From NCBI GenBank assembly GCA_035644215.1, contig DASQPA010000559.1:1-57404 (forward strand): DNA of 57,404 nucleotides, written 5' to 3'. The notes under the pieces are model-generated. The model worked only from the letters and a program-made list of their open reading frames with translations, did no database searches and was not told where the DNA came from. A program made the translations under genes and the position numbers. Origin of the DNA: DASQPA01 sp035644215 (GTDB taxonomy: Bacteria > Acidobacteriota > Thermoanaerobaculia > Multivoradales > UBA5704). Positions 8,267-16,527 of the stretch are shown here, piece by piece; the stretch's first letter is position 1; each line of letters opens with the position of its first letter.

Positions 8267-8422
8267 GTAGAGACGTCCCCAGCCGCCGTCCGGGACCTTC
8301 CCGGAACCACCGCCGTCGGGGCGTCTCCGCAGGCCGGAAACGCCTGAGATCTCGGCAGCGTTGGAGACGCCCCGACGGCGGGGTAACGGCAAGGATTTCG
8401 ATAGCGCCTGGGGCGTCTCTAC
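8267..8422 (-). repeat. GTAGAGACGCC palindromic element, copy B
   Basis: The 156-bp copy begins GTAGAGACGTCCCCAGC and ends GCGTCTCTAC, with the inner pair GGGGCGTCTCCGCAGGCC and GGAGACGCCCCGACG. It matches the reverse complement of copy D (38465-38617) along its whole length, including the segment GGCGCTATCGAAA. It occupies the gap between the FG-GAP gene and nadC and could also act as a bidirectional terminator. Confidence 0.8.
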
Positions 8423-8454
8423 CGGGAATCTCCGCGTGCGTTTTTCACAACCTC

Positions 8455-9312
8455 TCACCCGACGTCCAGCGCCACATCCAGCGCCGGCGCGCTGTGGGTG
8501 ATCCACCCCACCGAGAGGAGATCCACCCCGGTCGCCGCGATCTCCGGTGCGGTCTTCGGCGTGATGCCGCCGGAGGCCTCGGTGATTGCCTTGCCCTTGG
8601 CCAGGGCCACCGCGCGCTTCAGAGTCTCGACCGACATGTTGTCGAGGAGGACCGCGTCGACCCCGAGCGCCAGGGCCTCCTGCAGCTCCTCTAGCGTGTC
8701 GACCTCGACCTCGATCTTCACCATGTGCCCGACCCCGGCTCGGGCGCGCTCAACCGCGATCCGCAAGCCTCCGGCCAGCGCCCGGTGGTTGTCCTTGATC
8801 AGCACCGCGTCGTCCAATCCGAAGCGGTGATTGCTGCCGCCGCCCGCCCGCACCGCGTACTTCTCCAGGGTTCGCAGGCCCGGGGTGGTCTTCCGGGTGC
8901 AGACGATCTTCGCCCCGTAAGGGGCCACCGCGGCCACCAGGTCTCGGGTGACGGTGGCGATGCCACACAGGCGACCGAGCAGGTTGAGCGCCGTCCGCTC
9001 GGCGGAGAGGAGCGAGCGGGCCGGGCCGGTCACCGTGGCGAGCGCGGCTCCGGCCGCGGCGTCGGCGCCGTCGGCGGTCGCCAGCTCGACCGCGAGGCGA
9101 GAATCGAGGAGCCGGAAGGCGGCGGTGGCGGCGGCGAGCCCCGCCACCCGGCCTGGGGCGCGGGCGACGATCCGGGCCTCGGCCATGAGGTCGTCGGGCA
9201 GGATGGCATCGCTCGTCAGATCGCCCGCCCGGCCGAGGTCCTCGGCCAGGGCCTGGCGGAGGAGCGGCTCGTAGAGGAGAGGATAGAGCGGCGGCAGACG
9301 CACACCGCTCAT
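8455..9312 (-). CDS. nadC: nicotinate-nucleotide (quinolinate) phosphoribosyltransferase NadC
   Basis: NadC converts quinolinate and PRPP to nicotinate mononucleotide, the third step of de novo NAD synthesis. The 285-residue protein shows the family signatures LAEDLGRAGDLTSDAI near the N-terminus, KIVCTRKTTPGLRTLEKYAV, GGGSNHRFGLDDAVLIKDNH, VEVDTLEELQEAL, VLLDNMS and ASGGI. Its ATG overlaps the nadB stop by 4 bases (9309-9312), so translation is probably coupled. It is the last gene of the nadA-nadB-nadC operon; element copy B follows at 8422. Confidence 0.97.
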   Translation of the reverse strand: MSGVRLPPLYPLLYEPLLRQALAEDLGRAGDLTSDAILPDDLMAEARIVARAPGRVAGLAAATAAFRLLDSRLAVELATADGADAAAGAALATVTGPARSLLSAERTALNLLGRLCGIATVTRDLVAAVAPYGAKIVCTRKTTPGLRTLEKYAVRAGGGSNHRFGLDDAVLIKDNHRALAGGLRIAVERARAGVGHMVKIEVEVDTLEELQEALALGVDAVLLDNMSVETLKRAVALAKGKAITEASGGITPKTAPEIAATGVDLLSVGWITHSAPALDVALDVG

Positions 9313-10970
9313 CGACCGGTACCCGCCAGGGCCAGGGGGGATGCGGCGGACGGCAGGGGACGCGAGGCGATCCGGATCGTCCCGTCCGGCATGCCGGAGG
9401 GGACAGAGAGGATCAGGTGCCGCTGCCAGGCCGGATCGGCCTCGGGAGAATCCGACCGGTAGTGGCCGCCCCGGCTCTCCCGCCGGGCGAGAGCCGCCGC
9501 GGCCACCAGGCGGCCGGCCCAGAGGAGGTTGCGGGTCTCGCCGGAGGTGTTGGGGTGAATCTCAGCCAGCCGGTCGAGCTCGGCCACCGCCTGGGTGAGC
9601 CCCTGGCCGTCGCGCACCACCCCCACCTTCTCCCACATCAGGGTGCGCACCGCCGTGGCGAGCGCCGCCTGGACGGTAGGGCTTTCTGCCAACGCGTCTT
9701 CTCCCGGAAAAACGGGAAGGCGCGCCGGCCGACGGGGCCGTAGAACCCTGCCGACCAGGTCCTCGGCCACCCGGCCGCCGAACACCAGGGCCTCCAGGAG
9801 CGAGTTGCTGGCCAGCCGGTTCGCCCCGTGCGCTCCGGTCGCCGCCGCCTCGCCGCAGGCCCAGAGGCCGGGGAGCGTGGTGCGGCCGTGGTCGTCCACC
9901 GCGATCCCCCCCATGTGGTAGTGGGCCGCGGGCGAGACCGGGATGGGCTCGACCCGCGGGTCGAAGCCGGCCTCCCGGCAGAGCCGGAAGACAGTCGGGA
10001 AACGCGTCGGGAACGACTCCCCCACCGCCCGGGTGGCGTCGAGGCGGACCCGGTCCCCCGCCATCAGGCGCCGCCAGATGGCCCGCGCCACCACGTCGCG
10101 CGGCGCCAGCTCGGCGTCCGGGTGCTCGCCGGGCATGAAGCGCCTCCCCTGCCCGTCGAGGAGGACCGCCCCCTCGCCGCGGAGAGCCTCGGTCAGGAGC
10201 GGCATCGGGTCGCCGCCGATCGTGCCGGCGGCGAGCGCCGTGGGGTGGAACTGGACGAATTCGACGTCCGTGAGCTCTGCTCCCGCCCGCGCCGCCATGG
10301 CCAGGCCGTCGCCGGTCGCCTCGGGAGGGTTGGTGGTGTGGAGATAGAGCCGCCCGAGGCCCCCGGTGGCGAGGACCACCGCCGGAGCGAGGAAAAGCTG
10401 GCGGCCCTCGGGTCCCAGGGCCACCAGGCCGGTCACTCCCCCATCCTCGGTGTCCTCGCGCAGGAGATCGACCGCGAAGGTCATCTCGAAGATCTCGACC
10501 GCGGGCTCCCGGCGCACCGCCTCGGCAAGGGTGCGAACCAGCTCGGTGCCGGTGGCGTCGCCCCCGGCGTGGAGGATGCGCCGCCTTCCGTGCGCCGCCT
10601 CCCGGCCGAGCGACAGGCGCCCATCCGGGGAGCGATCGAAGTGGGCGCCCAGGTCCAGGAGACGGGCGATCCGCCGCGGTCCCTCCTCGGTGAGGAGCGC
10701 CACCACCTCCGGATCGTTCAGGCCGGCGCCGGCCGCCAGGGTGTCGGCCGCGTGGAGGGCCGGGGCGTCGTCGGACCCCACGGCGGCGGCGATCCCCCCC
10801 TGTGCCCAGCTGGAAGAGCCGCCAGAGCCGAAACGGGTTTTGGTGAGGAGCGCCACCCGGCGAGGTGCCAGGGCCGCGGCCGCGGCGAGGCCAGCCACCC
10901 CGGTGCCGACGATGATGGCATCGAAGCGGTGGACCGAGGCAAAGCCCGTAGAATCCGAGTGGTGGCTCAT
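9309..10970 (-). CDS. nadB: L-aspartate oxidase NadB
   Basis: NadB is a FAD enzyme that oxidises L-aspartate to iminoaspartate, which NadA condenses with dihydroxyacetone phosphate. The FAD-binding start is DAIIVGTGVAGLAAAAAL; further signatures are GSGGSSWAQGGIAAAV, the active-site stretch FVQFHPTALA and ACGEAAATGAHGANRLASNS. The product is 553 residues. I chose the ATG at 10970 (MSHHSDSTGF) because it overlaps the nadA stop as ATGA; the upstream in-frame codons are nadA sequence in another frame and are low-complexity. Confidence 0.96.
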   Translation of the reverse strand: MSHHSDSTGFASVHRFDAIIVGTGVAGLAAAAALAPRRVALLTKTRFGSGGSSSWAQGGIAAAVGSDDAPALHAADTLAAGAGLNDPEVVALLTEEGPRRIARLLDLGAHFDRSPDGRLSLGREAAHGRRRILHAGGDATGTELVRTLAEAVRREPAVEIFEMTFAVDLLREDTEDGGVTGLVALGPEGRQLFLAPAVVLATGGLGRLYLHTTNPPEATGDGLAMAARAGAELTDVEFVQFHPTALAAGTIGGDPMPLLTEALRGEGAVLLDGQGRRFMPGEHPDAELAPRDVVARAIWRRLMAGDRVRLDATRAVGESFPTRFPTVFRLCREAGFDPRVEPIPVSPAAHYHMGGIAVDDHGRTTLPGLWACGEAAATGAHGANRLASNSLLEALVFGGRVAEDLVGRVLRPRRPARLPVFPGEDALAESPTVQAALATAVRTLMWEKVGVVRDGQGLTQAVAELDRLAEIHPNTSGETRNLLWAGRLVAAAALARRESRGGHYRSDSPEADPAWQRHLILSVPSGMPDGTIRIASRPLPSAASPLALAGTGR

Positions 10971-11995
10971 TTCCCCTCCCGCCGTCCCACCGCCAGCATC
11001 CGCTCGACCGCCCGGCGGGCCCGCTCCCCCACCTCCGGCTCGACCTCCACCCGGTGCTCCAGGGTTTCGAGCGAGCGCAGGATCTTGGGCAGGGTGATCC
11101 GCCGCATGTGTGGGCAAAAATTACACGGCCGGAGGATCTCGACGTTCGGATGCTCGGCTGCCACGTTGTCGCTCATCGAGCACTCGGTCACCAGCACCAC
11201 CCGGCGCGGCTGCGATTCGCCGACGTGGCGGACCATGGCCGCCGTCGAGCCGACGAAATCGGCCTCGGCGAGGACGTCGGGCGGGCATTCGGGGTGAGCG
11301 AGGATCTCGATGTCGGGATGCCCCACCCGGAAGGCGCGCAGCTCGCTCCCGGTGAAGCGCTCGTGCACCTCGCAGTGCCCGCGCCAGAGGATGATCTCGA
11401 CCGCGGTCTGCGAGGCCACGTAGCTGCCGAGGTACTCGTCGGGGAGGAAGATCACCCGCGGCACCCCGAGCGATTCGACGATCGCCACCGCGTTGGCCGA
11501 GGTGCAGCAGACGTCCGACTCGGCCTTGACCGCCGCCGAGGTGTTGACGTAGGTGACGACCGGGACGCCGGGGTAGCGGGCGCGCAGGAGGCGGATGTCC
11601 TCCGCGGTGATCGAGGCGGCGAGCGAGCAGCCGGCCAGTAGGTCGGGGATCAGGACCGTCTTTCCCGGCGAGAGGATCTTCGCCGTCTCGGCCATGAAGT
11701 GGACCCCGGCGAGGACGATGACGTCGGCGTCGGTCTTCGCTCCCTCCTGCGCCAGGGCGAGCGAGTCGCCGACGACGTCGGCCACGCCGTGGAAGATCTC
11801 CGGCGCCTGGTAGTTGTGGGCGAGGATGACGGCGTTCCTCCGCCGCTTCCACTCCTCGATCGCGGCCACGTACGGAGCGTGGACCGCCCATTCGATCTCC
11901 GGGATCACCGTCCGCACCCGGGAGTAGAGGGGAGCGGTAGCGAGGGCCACTTCTGGGGTATAGCGGAGGGTGTCGGTCACCAGGTTCGAGTTCAT
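10967..11995 (-). CDS. nadA: quinolinate synthase NadA
   Basis: NadA makes quinolinate using a [4Fe-4S] cluster with three cysteine ligands. Candidate ligands lie in DLLAGCSLA, VCCTSANAV and PCNFCPHMRRI. Other signatures are ILAHNYQAPE and VVGDSLALAQ. Start choice: the ATG at 11995 (MNSNLVTD) follows GAGGAGGAAGGG directly, whereas the upstream ATG at 12022 lies inside the palindromic operator. The product is 342 residues. It is the first gene of nadA-nadB-nadC, driven by the promoter at 12074-12102. Base composition resembles the neighbours. Confidence 0.96.
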   Translation of the reverse strand: MNSNLVTDTLRYTPEVALATAPLYSRVRTVIPEIEWAVHAPYVAAIEEWKRRRNAVILAHNYQAPEIFHGVADVVGDSLALAQEGAKTDADVIVLAGVHFMAETAKILSPGKTVLIPDLLAGCSLAASITAEDIRLLRARYPGVPVVTYVNTSAAVKAESDVCCTSANAVAIVESLGVPRVIFLPDEYLGSYVASQTAVEIILWRGHCEVHERFTGSELRAFRVGHPDIEILAHPECPPDVLAEADFVGSTAAMVRHVGESQPRRVVLVTECSMSDNVAAEHPNVEILRPCNFCPHMRRITLPKILRSLETLEHRVEVEPEVGERARRAVERMLAVGRREGK

Positions 11996-12010
11996 CCCTT
12001 CCTCCTCTAT

Positions 12011-12029
12011 TATGCTCAACATGAGTATA
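12011..12029. promoter_or_regulatory. palindromic operator 1 upstream of nadA (NrtR-type candidate)
   Basis: TATGCTCA (12011-12018), three bases, then TGAGTATA (12022-12029) is an 8-3-8 palindrome with one mismatched pair. It lies in the nadA leader just upstream of the Shine-Dalgarno sequence. A second 8-3-8 site overlaps the promoter, with centres 62 bases (about six helical turns) apart. A Nudix-type NrtR-like regulator gene sits 2 kb away (13962-14945). Confidence 0.6.
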
Positions 12030-12072
12030 TTAGGGCCGCAAAAAACGGCCGGCCGGAGCCGACCTACACCCT

Positions 12073-12102
12073 TATACTACGAATGAGCATTTGGGCTGTC
12101 AA
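12073..12102 (-). promoter_or_regulatory. nadA promoter overlapping operator 2
   Basis: On the minus strand the -35 TTGACA (12102-12097) and the -10 TAGTAT (12079-12074) are separated by 17 bases, a near-ideal sigma-70 promoter. The palindrome TATACTAC-GAA-TGAGCATT (12073-12091) covers the -10 and the spacer and shares its 8-3-8 layout and half-site sequences with operator 1. Binding there should block RNA polymerase. Confidence 0.7.
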
Positions 12103-12262
12103 GGTGTCGCGACTTCGTCACCACGCCGACGCCCTCGTTCCATATGGATAGAACAGGAAACCGGCGGGATTGCTTCCGGGGTGCGCAGGGGGAGGAGGGT
12201 GCGGCGCCGTGCTACGCTTTACCTTTCCTGAAACCTCGACATTCCAGGAGGGAAAAACGACC

Positions 12263-12976
12263 ATGGCAGCATTCCTGAAAGTCGGCATGCCGCTCTACGA
12301 GCAGTGCACGCTCCTCGACTTCGCCGGCGCGACCCAGATCTTCGCCTTCGGCCCCGGCTGGCAGGTGGACTGGCTGGCGCCCACCCTCGCCCCGATCACG
12401 ACGACCGAGAAGGTCCAGGTCTGCCCCAAGGTGACCTTCGAGAAGGCCGGGGACTACGACATCCTCTTCGTACCCGGCGGCGGGCCCGCGGTCGCCCAGG
12501 TGATGCAGGACCCGGTCTACGTCGACTTCGTGCGCCGGGTCGGCAGCCGCGCGGACTGGGCCGGCTCGGTCTGCACGGGCGCCTTCCTGCTCGCCGCCGC
12601 CGGTCTCTTCGACGGGCACCCGGCCACGACCTATTGGAGCCAGCTGTCGAACCTCAAGCTCTTCCCGCGGATCGAAGTCCCCGACGGGTACCCCCGCTGG
12701 GTGATCAGCGACAAGGGTCCCCGCAACCGGCGCTTCAGCGGCGGCGGGGTCTCCTCGTCGATCGACCTCGCGCTCGAGCTGGTGAAGCGGATCGCCGGTC
12801 CGACCGTCTGCCAGAGCACCCAGCTCGCGAACCAGTATGCGCCCCACCCTCCCTACAACTCCGGCATCCCCTTGACGGCGCCGCCCGAGATCACGGCGTC
12901 CGTGCTGAAGGGCCAGGAGTCCGGCTTCATCGAGCCGATCCGCGAGGCGACCTGCAAGGTCATCGGCGGCTGCTAG
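12263..12976 (+). CDS. DJ-1/PfpI-family protein, isonitrile hydratase-like
   Basis: The 237-residue protein has the glutamine-amidotransferase-like fold of the DJ-1/PfpI superfamily. The beta-strand and turn DYDILFVPGGGPAVAQVM comes before the nucleophile elbow WAGSVCTGAFLLAAAGL, with Cys104 as probable nucleophile and YWSQLSNL after it. Isonitrile hydratases and AraC-fused regulators share this core; no DNA-binding domain follows here, so an enzyme or stress protein is likely. The ATG at 12263 follows AGGAGGG. It is divergent from nadA with about 160 bases of shared upstream region. Confidence 0.85.
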   Translation: MAAFLKVGMPLYEQCTLLDFAGATQIFAFGPGWQVDWLAPTLAPITTTEKVQVCPKVTFEKAGDYDILFVPGGGPAVAQVMQDPVYVDFVRRVGSRADWAGSVCTGAFLLAAAGLFDGHPATTYWSQLSNLKLFPRIEVPDGYPRWVISDKGPRNRRFSGGGVSSSIDLALELVKRIAGPTVCQSTQLANQYAPHPPYNSGIPLTAPPEITASVLKGQESGFIEPIREATCKVIGGC

Positions 12977-13060
12977 CTCAGGTAGGCTGCGAGATCGAGG
13001 GTGTGGATCTCGTTCATCACGATATATACTAAGTGCACTTATCCCAACGGAGGTGTGCCC

Positions 13061-13525
13061 ATGCCGGCAAGAAGCCTCGTCTCAGCGGTAGCGGTGCTCA
13101 GTCTCATGGCGCTCGGCTGTGGTCACGGTCACGGCTCGTCTCCCTCGGAGCCGGTGCGGCTGGATGCGATCTCGCTGGTCAGCCTCACCCCGGCCGAGGG
13201 AACGGTCCTGCCGTACGGGAGCAACGCCGAAGTCACGGCCCGGGTCCATTACAGCTTTGCCAGCAAGACCAGCGGGAAGATCGGTGTGCTCGCCTATCCC
13301 GGAAACGGGCTGCCGACCGGGCTGCCGGTCTTCGCCACCCCCTTCTCCTTCCCCCTCGAGGGCCAGGAGGGAGAGGCGACGCTGCACTTCACGATTTTCT
13401 TCAATCTCTCCGATCCCCAATCCCTGCCCAAGAGCTCGCGCATCACAGTCAACTTCGCGCTCTTCCCCGAGGGGGTCGACCGGACGTCGATCGGCTTTGA
13501 TGCCCACTACCAGCTGGGGTCGTGA
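13061..13525 (+). CDS. putative lipoprotein, unknown function
   Basis: The start is the ATG at 13061 after CGGAGGTGTGCCC. The N-terminus MPARSLVSAVAVLSLMALGC is a lipoprotein signal with lipobox ALGC, followed by a His/Gly stretch (GHGHGSS) that may bind metal or simply act as a linker. The mature domain (SLTPAEGTVLPYGSNAEV, then alternating hydrophobic residues) looks like a single Ig-like beta-sandwich of about 120 residues. No named family is recognised. It is likely anchored on the periplasmic side of a membrane. Confidence 0.7.
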   Translation: MPARSLVSAVAVLSLMALGCGHGHGSSPSEPVRLDAISLVSLTPAEGTVLPYGSNAEVTARVHYSFASKTSGKIGVLAYPGNGLPTGLPVFATPFSFPLEGQEGEATLHFTIFFNLSDPQSLPKSSRITVNFALFPEGVDRTSIGFDAHYQLGS

Positions 13526-13546
13526 GCCCGAGCCGGGCCGGCGAGG

Positions 13547-13732
13547 GTGACGAGCAGGGTTACGGCGACAGCGGCGCGGACGACGGAGGAGGCCCGCTAC
13601 ATCATGCTGGGGCAGTCGCTTCAGGGTCGCCTCCTGGTGGTCGCGTATACTGAGCGCGGCGGTGCCGTTCGGTTGATCAGCGCCCGCGAGGCAACCCGAA
13701 GGGAGCGGAAGAACTATGAAGAAGACCTCTAA
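13547..13732 (+). pseudogene. 5'-truncated BrnT-type toxin
   Basis: From about 13583 the frame reads EARYIMLGQSLQGRLLVVAY, then AVRLISAREATRRERKNYEE, which is the C-terminal half of BrnT RNase toxins. The N-terminal half, normally FEWDxxKAxxNxxKHGVSF with the catalytic residues, is missing; the sequence before it (SRVTATAART) is unrelated and abuts the lipoprotein stop. The end overlaps the antitoxin ATG at 13716, as in intact brnTA pairs. The toxin is therefore dead. Confidence 0.7.
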
Positions 13733-13940
13733 CCCAGAGCCCGAAGACGACCTCCGCCCCGAGTACGACTTCCACGCTCTACGCCTCGTGGCCCGTGGCC
13801 CTGGGCGCAAGCAGCGCGGCGAGGTAACCGTCCAGCTGGCACCCGACGTGGCCGAGGCGTTTCCGGATACCCAGGCTGTGAACGAAGCTCTGCGGTTCCT
13901 GGTGCGGATCACGCGGAAGGAGATGGGCTCCGACTCCTGA
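13716..13940 (+). CDS. BrnA-position antitoxin, orphaned
   Basis: This is a 74-residue protein. It has an acidic start (DDLRPEYDFHALRLVARG) and a small C-terminal domain (VTVQLAPDVAEAFPDTQAVN, then EALRFLVRI). The form D-LRPEYDF followed by L-PDVAEAFP-AVNEALR is common for antitoxins encoded behind BrnT-like toxins; they bind DNA and the toxin. Here the toxin gene in front is truncated, so the antitoxin has no visible partner. It overlaps that gene by 17 bases. Confidence 0.7.
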   Translation: MKKTSNPEPEDDLRPEYDFHALRLVARGPGRKQRGEVTVQLAPDVAEAFPDTQAVNEALRFLVRITRKEMGSDS

Positions 13941-13961
13941 GTCACGCGGGAGGAATCCATC

Positions 13962-14945
13962 CTACCGCCGCACCCCCGGCAGCCCCACTCCCGGCGCCGG
14001 CCGTTCCCGCAGCACCTCGCGCCGGAACACGAACAGCTCCGCCGGCCGGCCACCCGTCTCGGCGTGCTGCTGGCCGGTGCCCTCGACCAGGCCGCCGGTC
14101 TCGACCAGGCGGCGGAAGTTCTGCTTGTGGAGGCGGACGCCGGCGAGCGCCTCGACCACCCGCTGGAGCTGGAGGAGGGTGAAGGTCGGCGGCAGGAGCT
14201 CGAAGACGACCGGGCGGTACTTGAGCTTGCCGCGCAGGCGGCCCAGGGCGGTCGCCAGGATGCGGCGATGGTCCAGGGCCATGGGGCGGCCGGCGAGGAG
14301 CGCCTCTTCCGTCGGGGTCGCCGGAACCGACGGGGCCTCGTGGCCGTCCAGGGCGGCGCGGTCGCGGGCGGCCTCGGGGAGCAGATTGGCCTCGTAGAGC
14401 AGCTCGTAGCGTTCGAGCACCCGCTCACCGTCCCAATGGGTGCCGCCGAGGCCGAAGACGATGTCGGCCCGCTGCCGTCGCTCCCGCCGGATCACCGGAT
14501 CGGGGGCGCTCGCCACCCAGCGCTCCAGGGCCGGCGCGATCCGCTCGTCGATCACCGCCGCGCGCCCCTCTCGCCAGTCCTCCCAGGGAAAGAACTCGTA
14601 CCCACCCCGCCAGCGCGCCTGTCCCTCCCCCGAGACCTCGCGCTCGTGGACCAGCGCCAGGTAGGCGACCGAGACGACCCGTGGTCCGCCATGGGCCTCG
14701 CGCGGATCACGGAAGCGGTCGCCGAAGGTGTAAAGCTGTTCGACGTAGCCGACCTCCAGGCCGGTCTGCTCGCGTACCCAGCGGCGCAGGCCGCGGTCAA
14801 GGGTGCGGTCGGTCTCCGGATCGAGCGGACCGAAGGGAAGCGCCTCCTCGACGACGGACCCGGTGCGCCGCAGCACGGTCAGGATCCGCGGCACCTCGCG
14901 GGTGACAGCGACGATCACCGCGTTCAAGCCGATGGAGGCCTTCAC
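13962..14945 (-). CDS. NrtR-type Nudix transcriptional regulator
   Basis: The protein is 327 residues. The N-terminal 150 residues are a Nudix fold whose catalytic box is degenerate (LRRWVREQTGLEV in place of REUxEExGU), with the family-typical EQLYTFGDRFRDP and VVSVAYLAL. The C-terminal part is the winged helix of NrtR (LKYRPVVFELLPPTFTLLQL, HKQNFRRLVE). NrtR proteins sense ADP-ribose and repress NAD synthesis genes; relatives control sugar genes. The GTG start lies 7 bases after the lipB stop, so they form an operon. The nadABC operon with its palindromes lies 2 kb away and is the likely target. Confidence 0.85.
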   Translation of the reverse strand: MKASIGLNAVIVAVTREVPRILTVLRRTGSVVEEALPFGPLDPETDRTLDRGLRRWVREQTGLEVGYVEQLYTFGDRFRDPREAHGGPRVVSVAYLALVHEREVSGEGQARWRGGYEFFPWEDWREGRAAVIDERIAPALERWVASAPDPVIRRERRQRADIVFGLGGTHWDGERVLERYELLYEANLLPEAARDRAALDGHEAPSVPATPTEEALLAGRPMALDHRRILATALGRLRGKLKYRPVVFELLPPTFTLLQLQRVVEALAGVRLHKQNFRRLVETGGLVEGTGQQHAETGGRPAELFVFRREVLRERPAPGVGLPGVRR

Positions 14946-14952
14946 GCTGGAA

Positions 14953-15669
14953 TCACCCCAATCGTCCGGCCGGCACCAGGGTTTCGGCGACCCCGGAGGC
15001 CACCATCTCGCGCTCGAAGACCGCCCCGAAGTGGGCCGCGGCTCGGGCCGCCACCTCGGCGAGCGGCGGGGTCCTGCCGGTCAGCGCGGCGAGCGAGGTC
15101 ATCCGCACCTGGGAAAGGCCGCAGGGGATGATGCCGGCGAAGAGCCCCAGGTCGGTCGTCACGTTGAGGGCGAAGCCGTGGGTGGTGATCCAGCGCGAGA
15201 GATGGACACCGATCGAGGCGATCTTCGCCCCCTCCACCCAGATCCCGATGTACTCCTGCCCCTCCCGCCGCTCGCCCGTCACGCCATAGTCGGCGAGGGT
15301 GCGGAGCAGCACCTCCTGGAGGTCGTGGACATAGCGCCTTATGTCCCGCCGGTCGGGCGAGAGGTTGATCACCGGATAGCCCACGAGTTGCCCCGGCCCG
15401 TGATAGGTGACCTGGCCGCCGCGGTCGCATTCGACCACCTCGAACCCGCGCGCCGAGAGCCAGGCCGGGCTCGCCAGGACGTCCGCCGGGGTGGCGTTCC
15501 TCCCCAGGGTATAGACGTTGGGGTGCTCGAGGAGGAAGAAGCGGTCCGGCCCCTCTCCCCGCCGGATCGCCTCCCGGGCCGCCCGCTGCAGGGCCTCCCC
15601 TTCAGGGTAGGGGACACGGCCGAGGAAGGACCAGAGGGCGGGGCGGACGGCGAGGGTCGAGGCGGCCAT
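14953..15669 (-). CDS. lipB: lipoyl(octanoyl) transferase LipB
   Basis: LipB moves octanoyl from acyl carrier protein to the lipoyl domain lysine. The 238-residue product shows FFLLEHPNVYTLGRNA, GGQVTYHGPGQLVGYPVINL, the GVHLSRWITTHGFALNV stretch and the catalytic cysteine in GIIPCGLSQVRMTSL. The ATG at 15669 (MAASTLAVRP) gives the usual length; the longer open frame upstream covers the divergent gene. It pairs functionally with lipA (3384) and the E2 gene (18187), and is cotranscribed with the NrtR-type regulator. Confidence 0.96.
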   Translation of the reverse strand: MAASTLAVRPALWSFLGRVPYPEGEALQRAAREAIRRGEGPDRFFLLEHPNVYTLGRNATPADVLASPAWLSARGFEVVECDRGGQVTYHGPGQLVGYPVINLSPDRRDIRRYVHDLQEVLLRTLADYGVTGERREGQEYIGIWVEGAKIASIGVHLSRWITTHGFALNVTTDLGLFAGIIPCGLSQVRMTSLAALTGRTPPLAEVAARAAAHFGAVFEREMVASGVAETLVPAGRLG

Positions 15670-15729
15670 GCCGCCATTGTAGTGCCGGAGCCGGATGATA
15701 GGATGGCGCCGCTTTCCGGAGTCGAACCT

Positions 15730-16518
15730 ATGTTCAAACCTTCCTGCCTGTTGCTCCCGCTCGCCCTCGCCCTGACCGCCGCGGCCCTGCACGCCGCCAC
15801 CCCGGGGGCCGACCCTGCCTTCTTCCGTCTCCTCGACGTCCTCCACGGCGAGGCGGACGAGGCCTCGGCCGTCCCTCCGGGGGAGGGAGCCAAGCCGGCC
15901 CGGCTGATCGGCGCCGCCGCCAAAGCCGAGCCGTTCTTCGCCCAGGCCACGGCGCGCCGCCAGGCCGGCGACGCCGTGGGGGCACGGGAGATCCTGCACC
16001 AGGTCCTCGCCCTGCCCCGGCTCGATTCACGGCGGGCCTTGCGGGCCTGGAAGGGGTTGCGCGACCTCGGGGAGACTCCGGACGGCCCCGCGGCCGGGCA
16101 GGTCCTGGGGGTGGTGGTCGAATTCGATTACGAGGTCGAGGGCGAGCACGCCATTCTCACCGTGGCGAGCTACCCGGACGGCGACCCGGTGCTCGCTGCG
16201 AGCAGCGGCTACTCCCTGCTCGGCGCCCGGCTCCTGGCCCGCACGGTGGTCACCGGCCGCAGCCTGGTGACGGCGGCGCAGCCGCTCCTCGCCGAAATTC
16301 CGGCCGGCGAGGACCGCAAGCTGCCGGGGAACGGCCAGATCCGCTTCACGCTCCTCACCCCCGGCGGCCCCCACACCCGCGAGCTCGCCCGGCGCGAGCT
16401 GGAATCCGACCCCGCCACCAGCCAGCACCCCCTTCGGCCGCTCTACATCGCCGCCCAGCAGCTCCTCGCCGCCCTCCGCCTGGAATCCGAACGGCTGGAG
16501 GACGGCAGGCGGCCGTAA
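15730..16518 (+). CDS. secreted protein, unknown function
   Basis: The 262-residue protein begins MFKPSCLLLPLALALTAAAL with cleavage near LHAATP. Residues of about 60-115 are helical and TPR-like (EPFFAQATARRQAGDAVGAR). The second half is a domain with strands VVVEFDYEVEGEHAILTVAS and LVTAAQPLLAEIPAGEDRK that I do not recognise. It is divergent from lipB with about 60 bases between starts. It probably acts in the periplasm. Confidence 0.65.
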   Translation: MFKPSCLLLPLALALTAAALHAATPGADPAFFRLLDVLHGEADEASAVPPGEGAKPARLIGAAAKAEPFFAQATARRQAGDAVGAREILHQVLALPRLDSRRALRAWKGLRDLGETPDGPAAGQVLGVVVEFDYEVEGEHAILTVASYPDGDPVLAASSGYSLLGARLLARTVVTGRSLVTAAQPLLAEIPAGEDRKLPGNGQIRFTLLTPGGPHTRELARRELESDPATSQHPLRPLYIAAQQLLAALRLESERLEDGRRP

Positions 16519-16527
16519 GAAGGCGGC

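Noticed and set aside
9828..11297. 489-codon open frame opposite nadA and nadB
   Set aside because: It is a composition artefact: it is antisense to nadB and nadA with their catalytic motifs on the other strand.
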